Source: JADJPG01 sp964491875
Lineage (GTDB): Bacteria; Verrucomicrobiota; Verrucomicrobiia; Limisphaerales; JADJPG01
DNA length: 64,000 bases
Assembly: GCA_964491875.1 (NCBI GenBank)
Contig: CAZBIC010000001.1
Span: 1 to 64,000 of the forward strand
Direction: 5' to 3'
Each line of letters starts with the position of its first letter. Positions within the stretch are counted from its first letter, which is position 1. Below are positions 16,686 to 25,134 of this stretch, piece by piece. A program made the translations under genes and the position numbers. A model generated the notes under the pieces. The model was not told the origin of the DNA and did not search any database. It saw only the letters and a list, made by a program, of their open reading frames with translations.

Positions 16686-19412
16686 GTGAGAATCAGCCCA
16701 TCAACAACCCGTTTCCACGCCGGCGCACTGCGATTGCTGCTGGCGGCGTGGGCGGTTTGGGTGGCGGGATTTTGCACCAGTTTCGGCGCCACCTATGGCG
16801 GGAGCTATCGCAACCCAACGACGATCTTTGTCGGCTCTGTTGCCGCGCCTCCGGGACCTTACCCTTCGTCGATCAGTGTCTCCAATCTCCCCGGTGTGGT
16901 TTCGAGCGTCTCCGTCATCCTGACCAATTTCAATCACACAGTTCCCGATGACGTCGACATCCTGCTGGTCAGTCCCAGCGGACAGAAGCTCTTGATGATG
17001 TCTGATGCCGGCGGCGACAGCGCCACGGGATTCATTCGGCTCACGTTCGCAGACGACTTCACAACCGCACTACCGGATTCGACACGGATCTTCACCGGCG
17101 ATTATCGCCCGACCAACTACGGCACGGGAGACATCTTCCCCGCGCCCGCGCCTGCATCGCCTTACGGCGCGAATTTCAAAGTGTTCGACGGCATCAATCC
17201 AAACGGCCAATGGCGACTGTTCGTCACGGACGACGTGGCCGGAGCTGGCAGTGGCTCGATTGGCGGCTGGTACCTGAACCTCACCACCTTCGCCGCGCCA
17301 CCGGTCATCGTCGCTCAGCCCCAAGACCAGGCCGTCCCACCCGGAACTGATGTCACGTTCAATGTCGATGTCAGCGGACCCGGACCGTTCGGTTTTCAAT
17401 GGATGCGAAACGGGCAGGTATTCATCCCGTTTGGACAGGCAAGCTCCACGCTCAAACTGCTCAACGTCACCTCGAACGACGCCGCGTTTTACTCCGTCAT
17501 CGTGACGAACGCTGGGAATCGTCAGGGAGTTCAAAGTCGTCGGGCGCGCCTCGACATTCTCGGACCACTCACCGTGGTGAATCCCCCGGAAACCGTCGTG
17601 GTAGAACCGGGCAAAGACGTGGAGCTATTCGTCGGGGCCACCGGCAATCCGCCGCTGCGCTATCAGTGGACGTTGAACGGCATTCCCCTACCCGGCGAAA
17701 CGAACGCTTTATTGAGTCTCTTCAAGTTAACCCCGGACATGGGAGGCAATTTTCAGGCGCTCGTTTGGAACGGCGACGAAGCGCTGACGACCCATCCGGC
17801 GCTGGTGCTCGTGCGCCCCGGTAATCAAGTCAGTCCCGAGGATAAGTTCGATGCGCGTCCGACCGTCGAAGCTCCACGCGGTGTGATTCAAGGAAACAGC
17901 TCTCGGGCGCGTCGCGAAGCCGGGGAACCCATTCGCCCAGGCGGTGGACGGACCGTCTGGTTTGAATGGATTGCCGCTGAATCCGGCGTCGCGACCTTCA
18001 CCAGCCGCGGCAGCACCTTCGACACGTTCCTCAGCGTGTTCACGGGGCAGGCTGTGAACAACCTAACGCCGATCACGAGTGACGATGATCGCGGCGGTTT
18101 CTACACCAGTTCGTTCCAGTTCAACGCCGTTCGCGGCCAACGCTACCAGATCCAACTCGACGGCCTCGGACGCAACGGCGGTGGTGGCGAATTCACAATC
18201 AACTGGGATTTGGAAGTCACGCAGGAACTGGTGCCGGTGATCATCGAAGAACCGCAACCGCAAGCGGTCGTCATCGGTGACCGCGCCGAGTTCCGCATTA
18301 AAGTGGATTCCGAGGACGTGCAGTATCAGTGGTTCATTAACGACGAACCCATTCGTGGAGCCGTCGAGAATGTTCTGGTCATCCCAAACGCCAAGTCCGA
18401 CGATGTCGGTGAATACTCCGTCCGCGTCCTGAATCGTTTTAATCGTTTCGTACTCAGCCCAGTCGCGGTGCTGCAGATTGGATCGATTGGCGGATTCCTG
18501 TGGGGGGATAAGCAGGAGTATGTGATGTATTCGCTGGGAGCTGGTGAATTCGTACCGATCGGAGCGGGAGTTTCCTTTTTCCAAGAAGTAGCATCGACTG
18601 CAAGCAGACAGTCCAGCGACCCGAATCCTTGCGGCAGCCCGTTCTTAGGAACTCTTTGGCAGGGACTGGCAGCGACGAACACAGGAGTAATCGAAGTGAA
18701 CACCATTGGAAGTGAAATCGGTGCGCGGATGGCAGTGTATCGATTCTCGACCAACGCGGGACTCCTATCTTCTTTTCAACTTGTTTGCGACCTCAGCAGC
18801 GCCAGCAACGGACTCCCAGCAATTGCTCGATTTGATGGCACTCAGGGCAGCAACTATGTAATCGTCGTCGAAGGCTACGAAGCGTCCGGTAACCTCCAAC
18901 TCAACTGCCAGATGGGCATCGCCCCGGCGCTTACCAACCCTCTTCTCCACTACTTCGTTCCGGAAGGTGGCGGCGTAGTCCTCAGCATGCCAGCGACGAA
19001 TTGGATTCCCCAACCTTCCTGCCAGTGGCGCCTTAACGGGGTGAACATTCCGGGCGCGACCAACCCCACGCTTACTCTCAGCAACTTCAGCGAGCTTGGC
19101 GTTGGCACCTATTCCGTCTACGTCAGCAACTTTGTCAGCAGCGCTACTCGCGATGTCGCGCTCGTGTCTCTCGTTGGACCGTTCACGGTAAATCACTGGT
19201 GGACCACCAACTCGGGCAAAGTCGGGTTCAGTCTCAGTACGAGCAACTCCATGCCATTTGTGCTGGAGACCAGCACCAACCTCAACGGCTCGTGGAGTCC
19301 GATCGCAACGAATCCCGATCCCTTCAAAGTTCTCTTCTACACGAACGGAAATCCGTTCGCGACGCCCCAGCGCTTCTTCCGCGCTGCTCCTTGGCCGCCG
19401 CTTAGCCCCTGA
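16686..19412 (+). CDS. Secreted protein with P/homo-B-like domain and Ig-like repeats
   Basis: Chosen start GTG 16686 gives 908 residues with a good signal peptide (ALRLLLAAWAVWVAGFCTSFGA). The frame is open upstream to 16428 without useful content. An N-terminal domain resembling the proprotein-convertase P domain (DDVDILLVSPSGQKLLMMSD; NPNGQWRLFVTDDV; GGWYLNL) is followed by at least four Ig-like modules. These carry PxIxxQPQDQAVPPGTDV and FQWMRNG, YQWTLNG, YQWFIND, CQWRLNG repeats. A DUF-like insertion (residues about 390-480) resembles pre-peptidase C-terminal domains (TFDTFLSVFTG). The C-terminus (PFVLETSTNLNGSWSPI ... RFFRAA) is a module found in other secreted proteins here. Likely exported to the surface or medium. 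It lies 12 bases before the FecR-barrel gene. Confidence 0.82.
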   Translation: MRISPSTTRFHAGALRLLLAAWAVWVAGFCTSFGATYGGSYRNPTTIFVGSVAAPPGPYPSSISVSNLPGVVSSVSVILTNFNHTVPDDVDILLVSPSGQKLLMMSDAGGDSATGFIRLTFADDFTTALPDSTRIFTGDYRPTNYGTGDIFPAPAPASPYGANFKVFDGINPNGQWRLFVTDDVAGAGSGSIGGWYLNLTTFAAPPVIVAQPQDQAVPPGTDVTFNVDVSGPGPFGFQWMRNGQVFIPFGQASSTLKLLNVTSNDAAFYSVIVTNAGNRQGVQSRRARLDILGPLTVVNPPETVVVEPGKDVELFVGATGNPPLRYQWTLNGIPLPGETNALLSLFKLTPDMGGNFQALVWNGDEALTTHPALVLVRPGNQVSPEDKFDARPTVEAPRGVIQGNSSRARREAGEPIRPGGGRTVWFEWIAAESGVATFTSRGSTFDTFLSVFTGQAVNNLTPITSDDDRGGFYTSSFQFNAVRGQRYQIQLDGLGRNGGGGEFTINWDLEVTQELVPVIIEEPQPQAVVIGDRAEFRIKVDSEDVQYQWFINDEPIRGAVENVLVIPNAKSDDVGEYSVRVLNRFNRFVLSPVAVLQIGSIGGFLWGDKQEYVMYSLGAGEFVPIGAGVSFFQEVASTASRQSSDPNPCGSPFLGTLWQGLAATNTGVIEVNTIGSEIGARMAVYRFSTNAGLLSSFQLVCDLSSASNGLPAIARFDGTQGSNYVIVVEGYEASGNLQLNCQMGIAPALTNPLLHYFVPEGGGVVLSMPATNWIPQPSCQWRLNGVNIPGATNPTLTLSNFSELGVGTYSVYVSNFVSSATRDVALVSLVGPFTVNHWWTTNSGKVGFSLSTSNSMPFVLETSTNLNGSWSPIATNPDPFKVLFYTNGNPFATPQRFFRAAPWPPLSP

Positions 19413-19424
19413 CCGCCCTTCATC

Positions 19425-22400
19425 GTGATCCCGGCTCGACCAACATGGACGTGGTGCACTCTGCTCTGGCTCGCCTTGGCCCAGATCAGCCTGCTTCCAT
19501 CCTCGTCCGCACAATCGCCAACTGTCGCGGGGACCAAAACCAACCCACCACCCATCATCCTTACCGTCGAAGGCACCAACGTCTTCGTGCAACGATTCTC
19601 CTCCAACGCGTGGGAAAAGGCATACCCGAGCCAAATTCTGGGAGCCAAGGACCGCGGCCGCACCGGCAGCCGCAGCCGCGCCAGCGTCCGACTCTCCGAC
19701 CTCAGCATCATGCGCATCGCAGAGCGGAGCGAGTTTGAGATCCAGCCGCTGCCCGACAAGGAAGTCGAAGCCGAGTTCAGTCTGTTCCGCGGACTCATGT
19801 ATCTCCTGAACCGCGACCGCCCCGGCAAGCATCGCTTTATCACGCCCACCGCCACCGCCGCAACGCGCGGCACGGAGTTCACCCTCGAAGTCGAGGAAGC
19901 CACGGGCCGCACCACTCTCACCGTTCTCGAAGGCGAAGCCGAACTTAGTAACGCCGCCGGCGCCGTCCGCATCAAGCCCGGCGAACAAGGCACCGCGACA
20001 CTGGGACAGCCGCCAACCAAAACTGCCGTGGTCGAAACTTTCCGCGCCGTGCAATGGTGCTTGTACTACCCAGGAATTCTCGACCTCGACGAACTGCCAC
20101 TCACCGCAACGGAACGCACTCGCCTCCAACCGTCCCTCGACTTCTATCGCTCGGGAGATCTGCTTCGCGCCGTCTCCGCCTTCCCCATCGAACCACCGCC
20201 CACATCCGACGCGGAGAAAGTCTACGGAGCCTCGCTCCTCCTTGCCGTCGGCCAAGCCGATCAATCAGCTGCTCTCCTGAGTTCCCTTGCCCAACGCACC
20301 GGCACCAACGCGATCTCCCATCGCCTCCCTGAGGCGCTTCGCGTCGTCATCCACACCGTTGCCCAAACGGAAACGAACACCCTTGTTCCCTCGACATCGT
20401 CCGGACTGACACCGCAACTCGCCACCGAACTGATCGCCAAATCCTACGCCGACCAGGCAAGCCTTCGACTGGACGATGCGCTGCTTTCCGCCCGACTCGC
20501 CACCCGCAAATCACCCGCCTTCGCCTTCGCCTGGGCGCGTGTCGCTGAGCTCGAATTCGGCAAGGGCAACATTCGCCGCGCCATGAACGCGCTCGACCGC
20601 AGCCTTTCGCTTGCCCCACACAACGCCCAAGCCATCGCTCTGAAAGGCTTCTTGCTCAGCGCGCGCAATGAAATCCGTGCCGCCATCCCTTACTTCGACC
20701 GCGCCATCGAACTCGACGGCGGACTTGGAAATGGGTGGCTGGGACGCGGCCTCTGCAAAATTCGGCTCGGTGATGCCGAAGCCGGTCGTTTTGATCTCCA
20801 CGTGGCCGCCACCACTGAACCCCGCCGCTCCCTCCTCCGCAGCTACCTCGGCAAGGCCTTCAGCAACGAAGGGGATCATCGCCATGCTGAAAAGGAGCTA
20901 CTGCTCGCGAAGGAAATCGACGAGGGCGACCCAACTCCATGGCTGTACTCCGCACTGCTGCTCCAACAACAGAACCGCATCAACGAGGGCATCCGCGACC
21001 TCGAACACTCGCGGGAGCTGAACGACAATCGCGCCCTCTACCGTTCCCGTCTCCTCCTGGATCAAGATCGAGCTGTCAGCGGGGCAAACCTCGCGAACCT
21101 CTACCGCGACGCAGGCATGACCGAGCTCAGCGCCCGCGAAGCCGGCCGCGCCGTGAACCTCGACTACGCCAACCACTCCGCTCATCGCTTCCTGGCGGAT
21201 AGCTTCAATGCTCTTCGCGACCCCTCCGGATTCAGCCAACGCTACGAAAGCGCGTGGTTCACGGAATACCTTCTCGCAAATTTGCTCGCTCCAGTTGGTG
21301 CTGGCGGTCTTTCGCAGACTGTTTCTGACCAGGAATACTCCAAGCTCTTCGATAATAATCGTTTCGGCTTCGCTTCCACCACCGTTGTCGCGAGTCACGG
21401 CGCGTGGGTTCAAAAAGCGGTTCAGTATGGCAGGTGGAGAAACAGCAGCTACGCGGTTGAAGGCTCCTATCTATCAGACGACGGCTGGCGTGCGAACAAT
21501 GACTTAGAACGAACGACCGGCTTGGTCGAATTCAAATATGAAGCCACTCCTGACGATGCGATCTACTTCTTCGCCAATTACTCCAAAACCGACGCGGGCG
21601 ACCGCGGAGGATACTATAGACAAGCCGAGGCGAATCGCGGATATCGCTCTCAGGAACGCACGGAACCGACAGTAGTCACCGGACTCCGGCATCAGTGGAA
21701 CCCAAATCAAATCTCCCTTCTCCTCGTGGGACGCGCCCAACAGTCGTTTGAGTTTTGGAATCCCGACCAAGTAAGTCTTTTCCTTGATCGAGGCCTTGGT
21801 GGTCCAATTCGAGAAGTCGCATATCACATCACAACCAACGACTACGCGCGCAAAGTCGAAAACTACTCGGCAGAACTCCAGCATATCTGGACAAAGGATG
21901 CGCACACATTCGTCGCAGGCGGGCGGTTGCAAACGGGCACGATTCAAGTGTCCAGCCGCCAAAACAATAGTCGAATCAACCTGGATGGATTGAGCATTGG
22001 CTCATCATTCGCCAGCGCCAGTCACTTTGAATCCGGATACGACCGATACACCGCTTATCTATACGACCACTGGACGATCTGGCCTACGCTCACACTCGTG
22101 GGAGGAGTAACCTATGACTGGCTACAGCGCCCCTTGAATTACCGCATCGCACCATTGGGCGACAAGGAATCCACAACAGACAAAACGTCTCCAAAGGCGG
22201 GCTTCGTTTGGTCACCCTCCAACGACACAACAATTCGCGGCGGTTACTTTCAGGCGCTTAGCGGTGTTGATTTGGATCAAAGCATTCGCATCGAACCTTC
22301 GCAGGTTGCCGGATTTAATCAGTCCTTCCGAAGTTTGGTGCCAGAATCCATCTCAGGTGCGAACGACGGAGCTCGCTTTGATGGCTGGAGTGCTTCTGTC

Positions 22401-23003
22401 GAGCAGAGATATGGCCGCACTTTCCTGGGGGTTTCTGCAGAGCTTCTTTCTTCACAGATCGACAGACAGGATGGCGCTGTAAACTTCGCTGCGTTCAATG
22501 CGCCGCCTCTTTACGGCAGCCAGACGCGCGAGAGCATCGATTATCGCGAACGAAACCTCTTCATAACTTTGGATCAAATGGTGGGAGACGACTGGACTTT
22601 CGGCCTCCGCTATCGCCTCTCGAAGTCCGAGATTGAGCGGACCTTCCCAGAGATTCCAGCAACAGCCATTCTTCATAACGGCATAGAGCGCACCTCAGAC
22701 TTCGAATCCGTCCTCCACCAACTCCAGCTCTCCGCCCTCTACAATCATCCCTCCGGCTTCTTCGGACGCGGCTGGGGCGTCTGGTCCGTGCAGAGCAATC
22801 AGGGCTACACGCCGGACCGTCCGGGCGACAACTTCTGGCAGTTCAACGTCGAGGCTGGCTGGCGCTTCTTCCGTCGCCGCATGGAAGCCCGCGTCGCCCT
22901 GCTCAATCTCACGGACCAAAATTACCGCCTCAATCCGCTAAATCTGACCGCCGAGCTCCCGCGCGAACGCGAAGTTGTCGCTTCTCTGCGCTTCAACTTC
23001 TGA
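19425..23003 (+). CDS. FecR-domain/TPR/outer-membrane beta-barrel fusion protein
   Basis: 1192 residues from GTG 19425 with a signal peptide (CTLLWLALAQISLLPSSSAQ). A FecR domain spans residues about 45-200 (VRLSDLSIMRIAERSEFEI; FITPTATAATRGTEFTLEV; LEGEAELSNAAGAVRIKPGEQG). A Cys-containing linker is followed by about eight TPR-like repeats (residues 320-590; ALDRSLSLAPHNAQAIALKG, YFDRAIELDGGLGNGWLGRG). From about residue 640 to the end it is rich in alternating strands typical of TonB-dependent-receptor-type barrels and closes with VASLRFNF, a terminal Phe as in outer-membrane proteins. FecR plus TPR plus barrel in one chain is unusual. It lies between a secreted Ig protein (12 bases upstream) and a CHASE2 kinase (72 bases downstream). 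A role in sensing at the outer membrane is inference. Confidence 0.85.
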   Translation: MIPARPTWTWCTLLWLALAQISLLPSSSAQSPTVAGTKTNPPPIILTVEGTNVFVQRFSSNAWEKAYPSQILGAKDRGRTGSRSRASVRLSDLSIMRIAERSEFEIQPLPDKEVEAEFSLFRGLMYLLNRDRPGKHRFITPTATAATRGTEFTLEVEEATGRTTLTVLEGEAELSNAAGAVRIKPGEQGTATLGQPPTKTAVVETFRAVQWCLYYPGILDLDELPLTATERTRLQPSLDFYRSGDLLRAVSAFPIEPPPTSDAEKVYGASLLLAVGQADQSAALLSSLAQRTGTNAISHRLPEALRVVIHTVAQTETNTLVPSTSSGLTPQLATELIAKSYADQASLRLDDALLSARLATRKSPAFAFAWARVAELEFGKGNIRRAMNALDRSLSLAPHNAQAIALKGFLLSARNEIRAAIPYFDRAIELDGGLGNGWLGRGLCKIRLGDAEAGRFDLHVAATTEPRRSLLRSYLGKAFSNEGDHRHAEKELLLAKEIDEGDPTPWLYSALLLQQQNRINEGIRDLEHSRELNDNRALYRSRLLLDQDRAVSGANLANLYRDAGMTELSAREAGRAVNLDYANHSAHRFLADSFNALRDPSGFSQRYESAWFTEYLLANLLAPVGAGGLSQTVSDQEYSKLFDNNRFGFASTTVVASHGAWVQKAVQYGRWRNSSYAVEGSYLSDDGWRANNDLERTTGLVEFKYEATPDDAIYFFANYSKTDAGDRGGYYRQAEANRGYRSQERTEPTVVTGLRHQWNPNQISLLLVGRAQQSFEFWNPDQVSLFLDRGLGGPIREVAYHITTNDYARKVENYSAELQHIWTKDAHTFVAGGRLQTGTIQVSSRQNNSRINLDGLSIGSSFASASHFESGYDRYTAYLYDHWTIWPTLTLVGGVTYDWLQRPLNYRIAPLGDKESTTDKTSPKAGFVWSPSNDTTIRGGYFQALSGVDLDQSIRIEPSQVAGFNQSFRSLVPESISGANDGARFDGWSASVEQRYGRTFLGVSAELLSSQIDRQDGAVNFAAFNAPPLYGSQTRESIDYRERNLFITLDQMVGDDWTFGLRYRLSKSEIERTFPEIPATAILHNGIERTSDFESVLHQLQLSALYNHPSGFFGRGWGVWSVQSNQGYTPDRPGDNFWQFNVEAGWRFFRRRMEARVALLNLTDQNYRLNPLNLTAELPREREVVASLRFNF

Positions 23004-23075
23004 GTCCGTTCGCGCCAGAAAACTTCTTCCTGTCTCCGCCCCGCCCGAGCCCCTAAGCTGCGCGCAACATCGCGC

Positions 23076-25106
23076 ATGAAGAAATGGCGGGACAAAATAA
23101 GCGCCTCATGGCGGCTCACCCTCGCGGGAGCAATCGTCACCGCGTTGCTGGGACTGACCGCGCTCGGCTTCTGGAAGGAGCTGCGATTACTCGGCTACGA
23201 CATCCTTTTTCTGCCATGGAAACCCACCCGTCATATCGAGGACTTTCATATCGTCTACATGGACGATCGCGCATTCAAGGAACTGAGGCAGGCGAACATG
23301 ATGAGTTGGGACCTCGGTCTTCACGCCAAACTCGTCGACCGAATGACACGCGACGGCGCGAAGCTTGTAGTTTTCGATGTCGTCTTCACCTATGACACGA
23401 CCAACACTGCCAAGCAGCTCTTCGCGGACGCCATCCGCCGCAATGGAAAGGTCGTCCTCGCCGCCTCCTTGGAACAACGCAAGCAGCACCAGATTCATTC
23501 CAAGGGTCCGGTTTTTGCCTGGGAGGAACTAGCCGACGCCGCGGCGGCTTCCGGTGTAGCTGAAATCGACGCGCCTCGCGACGCCATCGCGCGACAATAC
23601 ATTCGCGGCCCCGAATACTCAGACACCTGGGCCAGCCTTCCGTGGGCCGCAGCCACCGTGGCCAAATTGCCGATTACAAAATCGCCAAACTCGCGCCAGC
23701 CGGACTTTTGGCTGAATTACTACGGCTCCGCCTTGAGCCTTCCCTCGTTTAGCTACGCCGATGTCTTCGATCAGCCTGAGGGTTACTTCAAAGACAAAGT
23801 CGTCTTCATCGGAGCCCAACCCAAGACCTTGAAGGCGCACGACGAAGCGGATGTCATTCGCACTCCGCATTCGCGATGGCCGGGCGAGTTTGGCGACCTT
23901 TTTCCCGGCGTTGAAGTGTGCGCCACCGCCTACCTCAATCTATCGCGCAGCGACGGTTTCATCGAGATCTCCCTCCCCGCGCAAAGTGCCATTATATTGC
24001 TGGTTGGTCTGGCGCTCGGAGCGATCATGGTTCAATTCAAACCGTGGCCGGCCGCCGGCCTTTCTCTCGTCGCGTTACCAATTTGCTTTGCCGCCGCACT
24101 CCAGGTCGCCGAGCACCGCCTTTGGTTCGGCTGGCCAGTGATTGCCTTCGTACAGATCCCCGCTGCGCTGGGGTGGTCCATCGGCGCGCGGGTGGTGCGG
24201 TTGAAGTTTGAGAAGGATGTTCTCGCCCGCACGCTCGAGGAAACCACCAAGCTCGTCGAAGCGACCAAGGCCACGGCGCAGCAACGCCCCGCCCAGCTCG
24301 TTGCAGATCACACCCTGCTCAAGCGCGTGGGGCGCGGGGCCTATGGCGAAGTCTGGCTCGCGCGCAATGCCATCGGCGCCTTTCACGCGGTGAAGATTAC
24401 CCGCCGCGCCGGATTCCCAGGCGATGAACCTTATGAGCGGGAGTTCCGCGGCATTCAGAAGTTCATGCCCATCTCGCGCTCGCACGCCGGCTTTGTGAAC
24501 ATCCTCCACGTCGGACGTGACGACGAGCAGCGCCACTTCTACTGCATCATGGAAGCCGGCGACGACAAGACCACCGGCCAGAAGATCGATCCGGAAACCT
24601 ACATTCCCAAGACGCTCGCCGGCGAACTGGAATGGCGCGGCAAGCTCAGCCCGGACGAGACGCTCAAGCTCGGGCTCGCGCTGGCCGCCGCGTTGGAACA
24701 CCTCCACCAAAACCAGCTCATCCACCGCGACATCAAGCCCGGCAACATCATCTACGTGAACAGCGCGCCGAAGTTCGCCGACATCGGGCTCGTCACCGAT
24801 ATTCGCAGCGCCGGCAAGGACGTCTCCTTCCTCGGCACGGAAGGCTACATCGCTCCCGAAGGCCCAGGATCGCCGTCAGCGGATGTGTATGCGCTCGGAA
24901 AGGTGCTCTACGAAGCGGCGATGGGACGCGACCGCCGGCTGTATCCCGAGGTGCCGACCGCGCTCTTCGAGGAACCCAGCGAGTCCGTCATCCGGCAGCT
25001 GCACGACGTGATCAATCGCGCCTGCGAAATGTCGCCGCACGACCGGTATCAAACCGCCGCTGCACTCCACGCCGACCTGTTGAAGATTCAACAGGCGCGG
25101 CGCTGA
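23076..25106 (+). CDS. CHASE2-domain transmembrane Ser/Thr protein kinase
   Basis: 676 residues. An N-terminal membrane helix (residues 13-35) is followed by a periplasmic CHASE2 domain (about 36-300; GYDILFLPWKPTRHIEDFHIVYMDDRAF; GAKLVVFDVVF; YFKDKVVFIGA). Three membrane helices follow (about 305-375), then a helical linker and a cytoplasmic kinase domain. Kinase residues: Gly loop GRGAYGEVWLA (about 419), ion-pair Lys in HAVKITRR, catalytic HRDIKPGNI (about 549-557), and ADIGL in place of DFG (Asp about 569; Phe replaced by Ile). The APE region reads EGYIAPEGPGSPSADVYALG. It should be active. CHASE2 is often linked with FecR domains, and here the FecR gene is directly upstream, supporting one signalling unit. 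Converges on the PVC cytochrome gene. Confidence 0.93.
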   Translation: MKKWRDKISASWRLTLAGAIVTALLGLTALGFWKELRLLGYDILFLPWKPTRHIEDFHIVYMDDRAFKELRQANMMSWDLGLHAKLVDRMTRDGAKLVVFDVVFTYDTTNTAKQLFADAIRRNGKVVLAASLEQRKQHQIHSKGPVFAWEELADAAAASGVAEIDAPRDAIARQYIRGPEYSDTWASLPWAAATVAKLPITKSPNSRQPDFWLNYYGSALSLPSFSYADVFDQPEGYFKDKVVFIGAQPKTLKAHDEADVIRTPHSRWPGEFGDLFPGVEVCATAYLNLSRSDGFIEISLPAQSAIILLVGLALGAIMVQFKPWPAAGLSLVALPICFAAALQVAEHRLWFGWPVIAFVQIPAALGWSIGARVVRLKFEKDVLARTLEETTKLVEATKATAQQRPAQLVADHTLLKRVGRGAYGEVWLARNAIGAFHAVKITRRAGFPGDEPYEREFRGIQKFMPISRSHAGFVNILHVGRDDEQRHFYCIMEAGDDKTTGQKIDPETYIPKTLAGELEWRGKLSPDETLKLGLALAAALEHLHQNQLIHRDIKPGNIIYVNSAPKFADIGLVTDIRSAGKDVSFLGTEGYIAPEGPGSPSADVYALGKVLYEAAMGRDRRLYPEVPTALFEEPSESVIRQLHDVINRACEMSPHDRYQTAAALHADLLKIQQARR

Positions 25107-25134
25107 TCACGACGGACTTTCCGAACCGCGCGTC

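Noticed and set aside
18765..20264. A 499-codon minus-strand frame spanning two genes
   Set aside because: It runs across the 3' end of the P-domain gene and the 5' end of the FecR gene, with low-complexity composition. It is a shadow.
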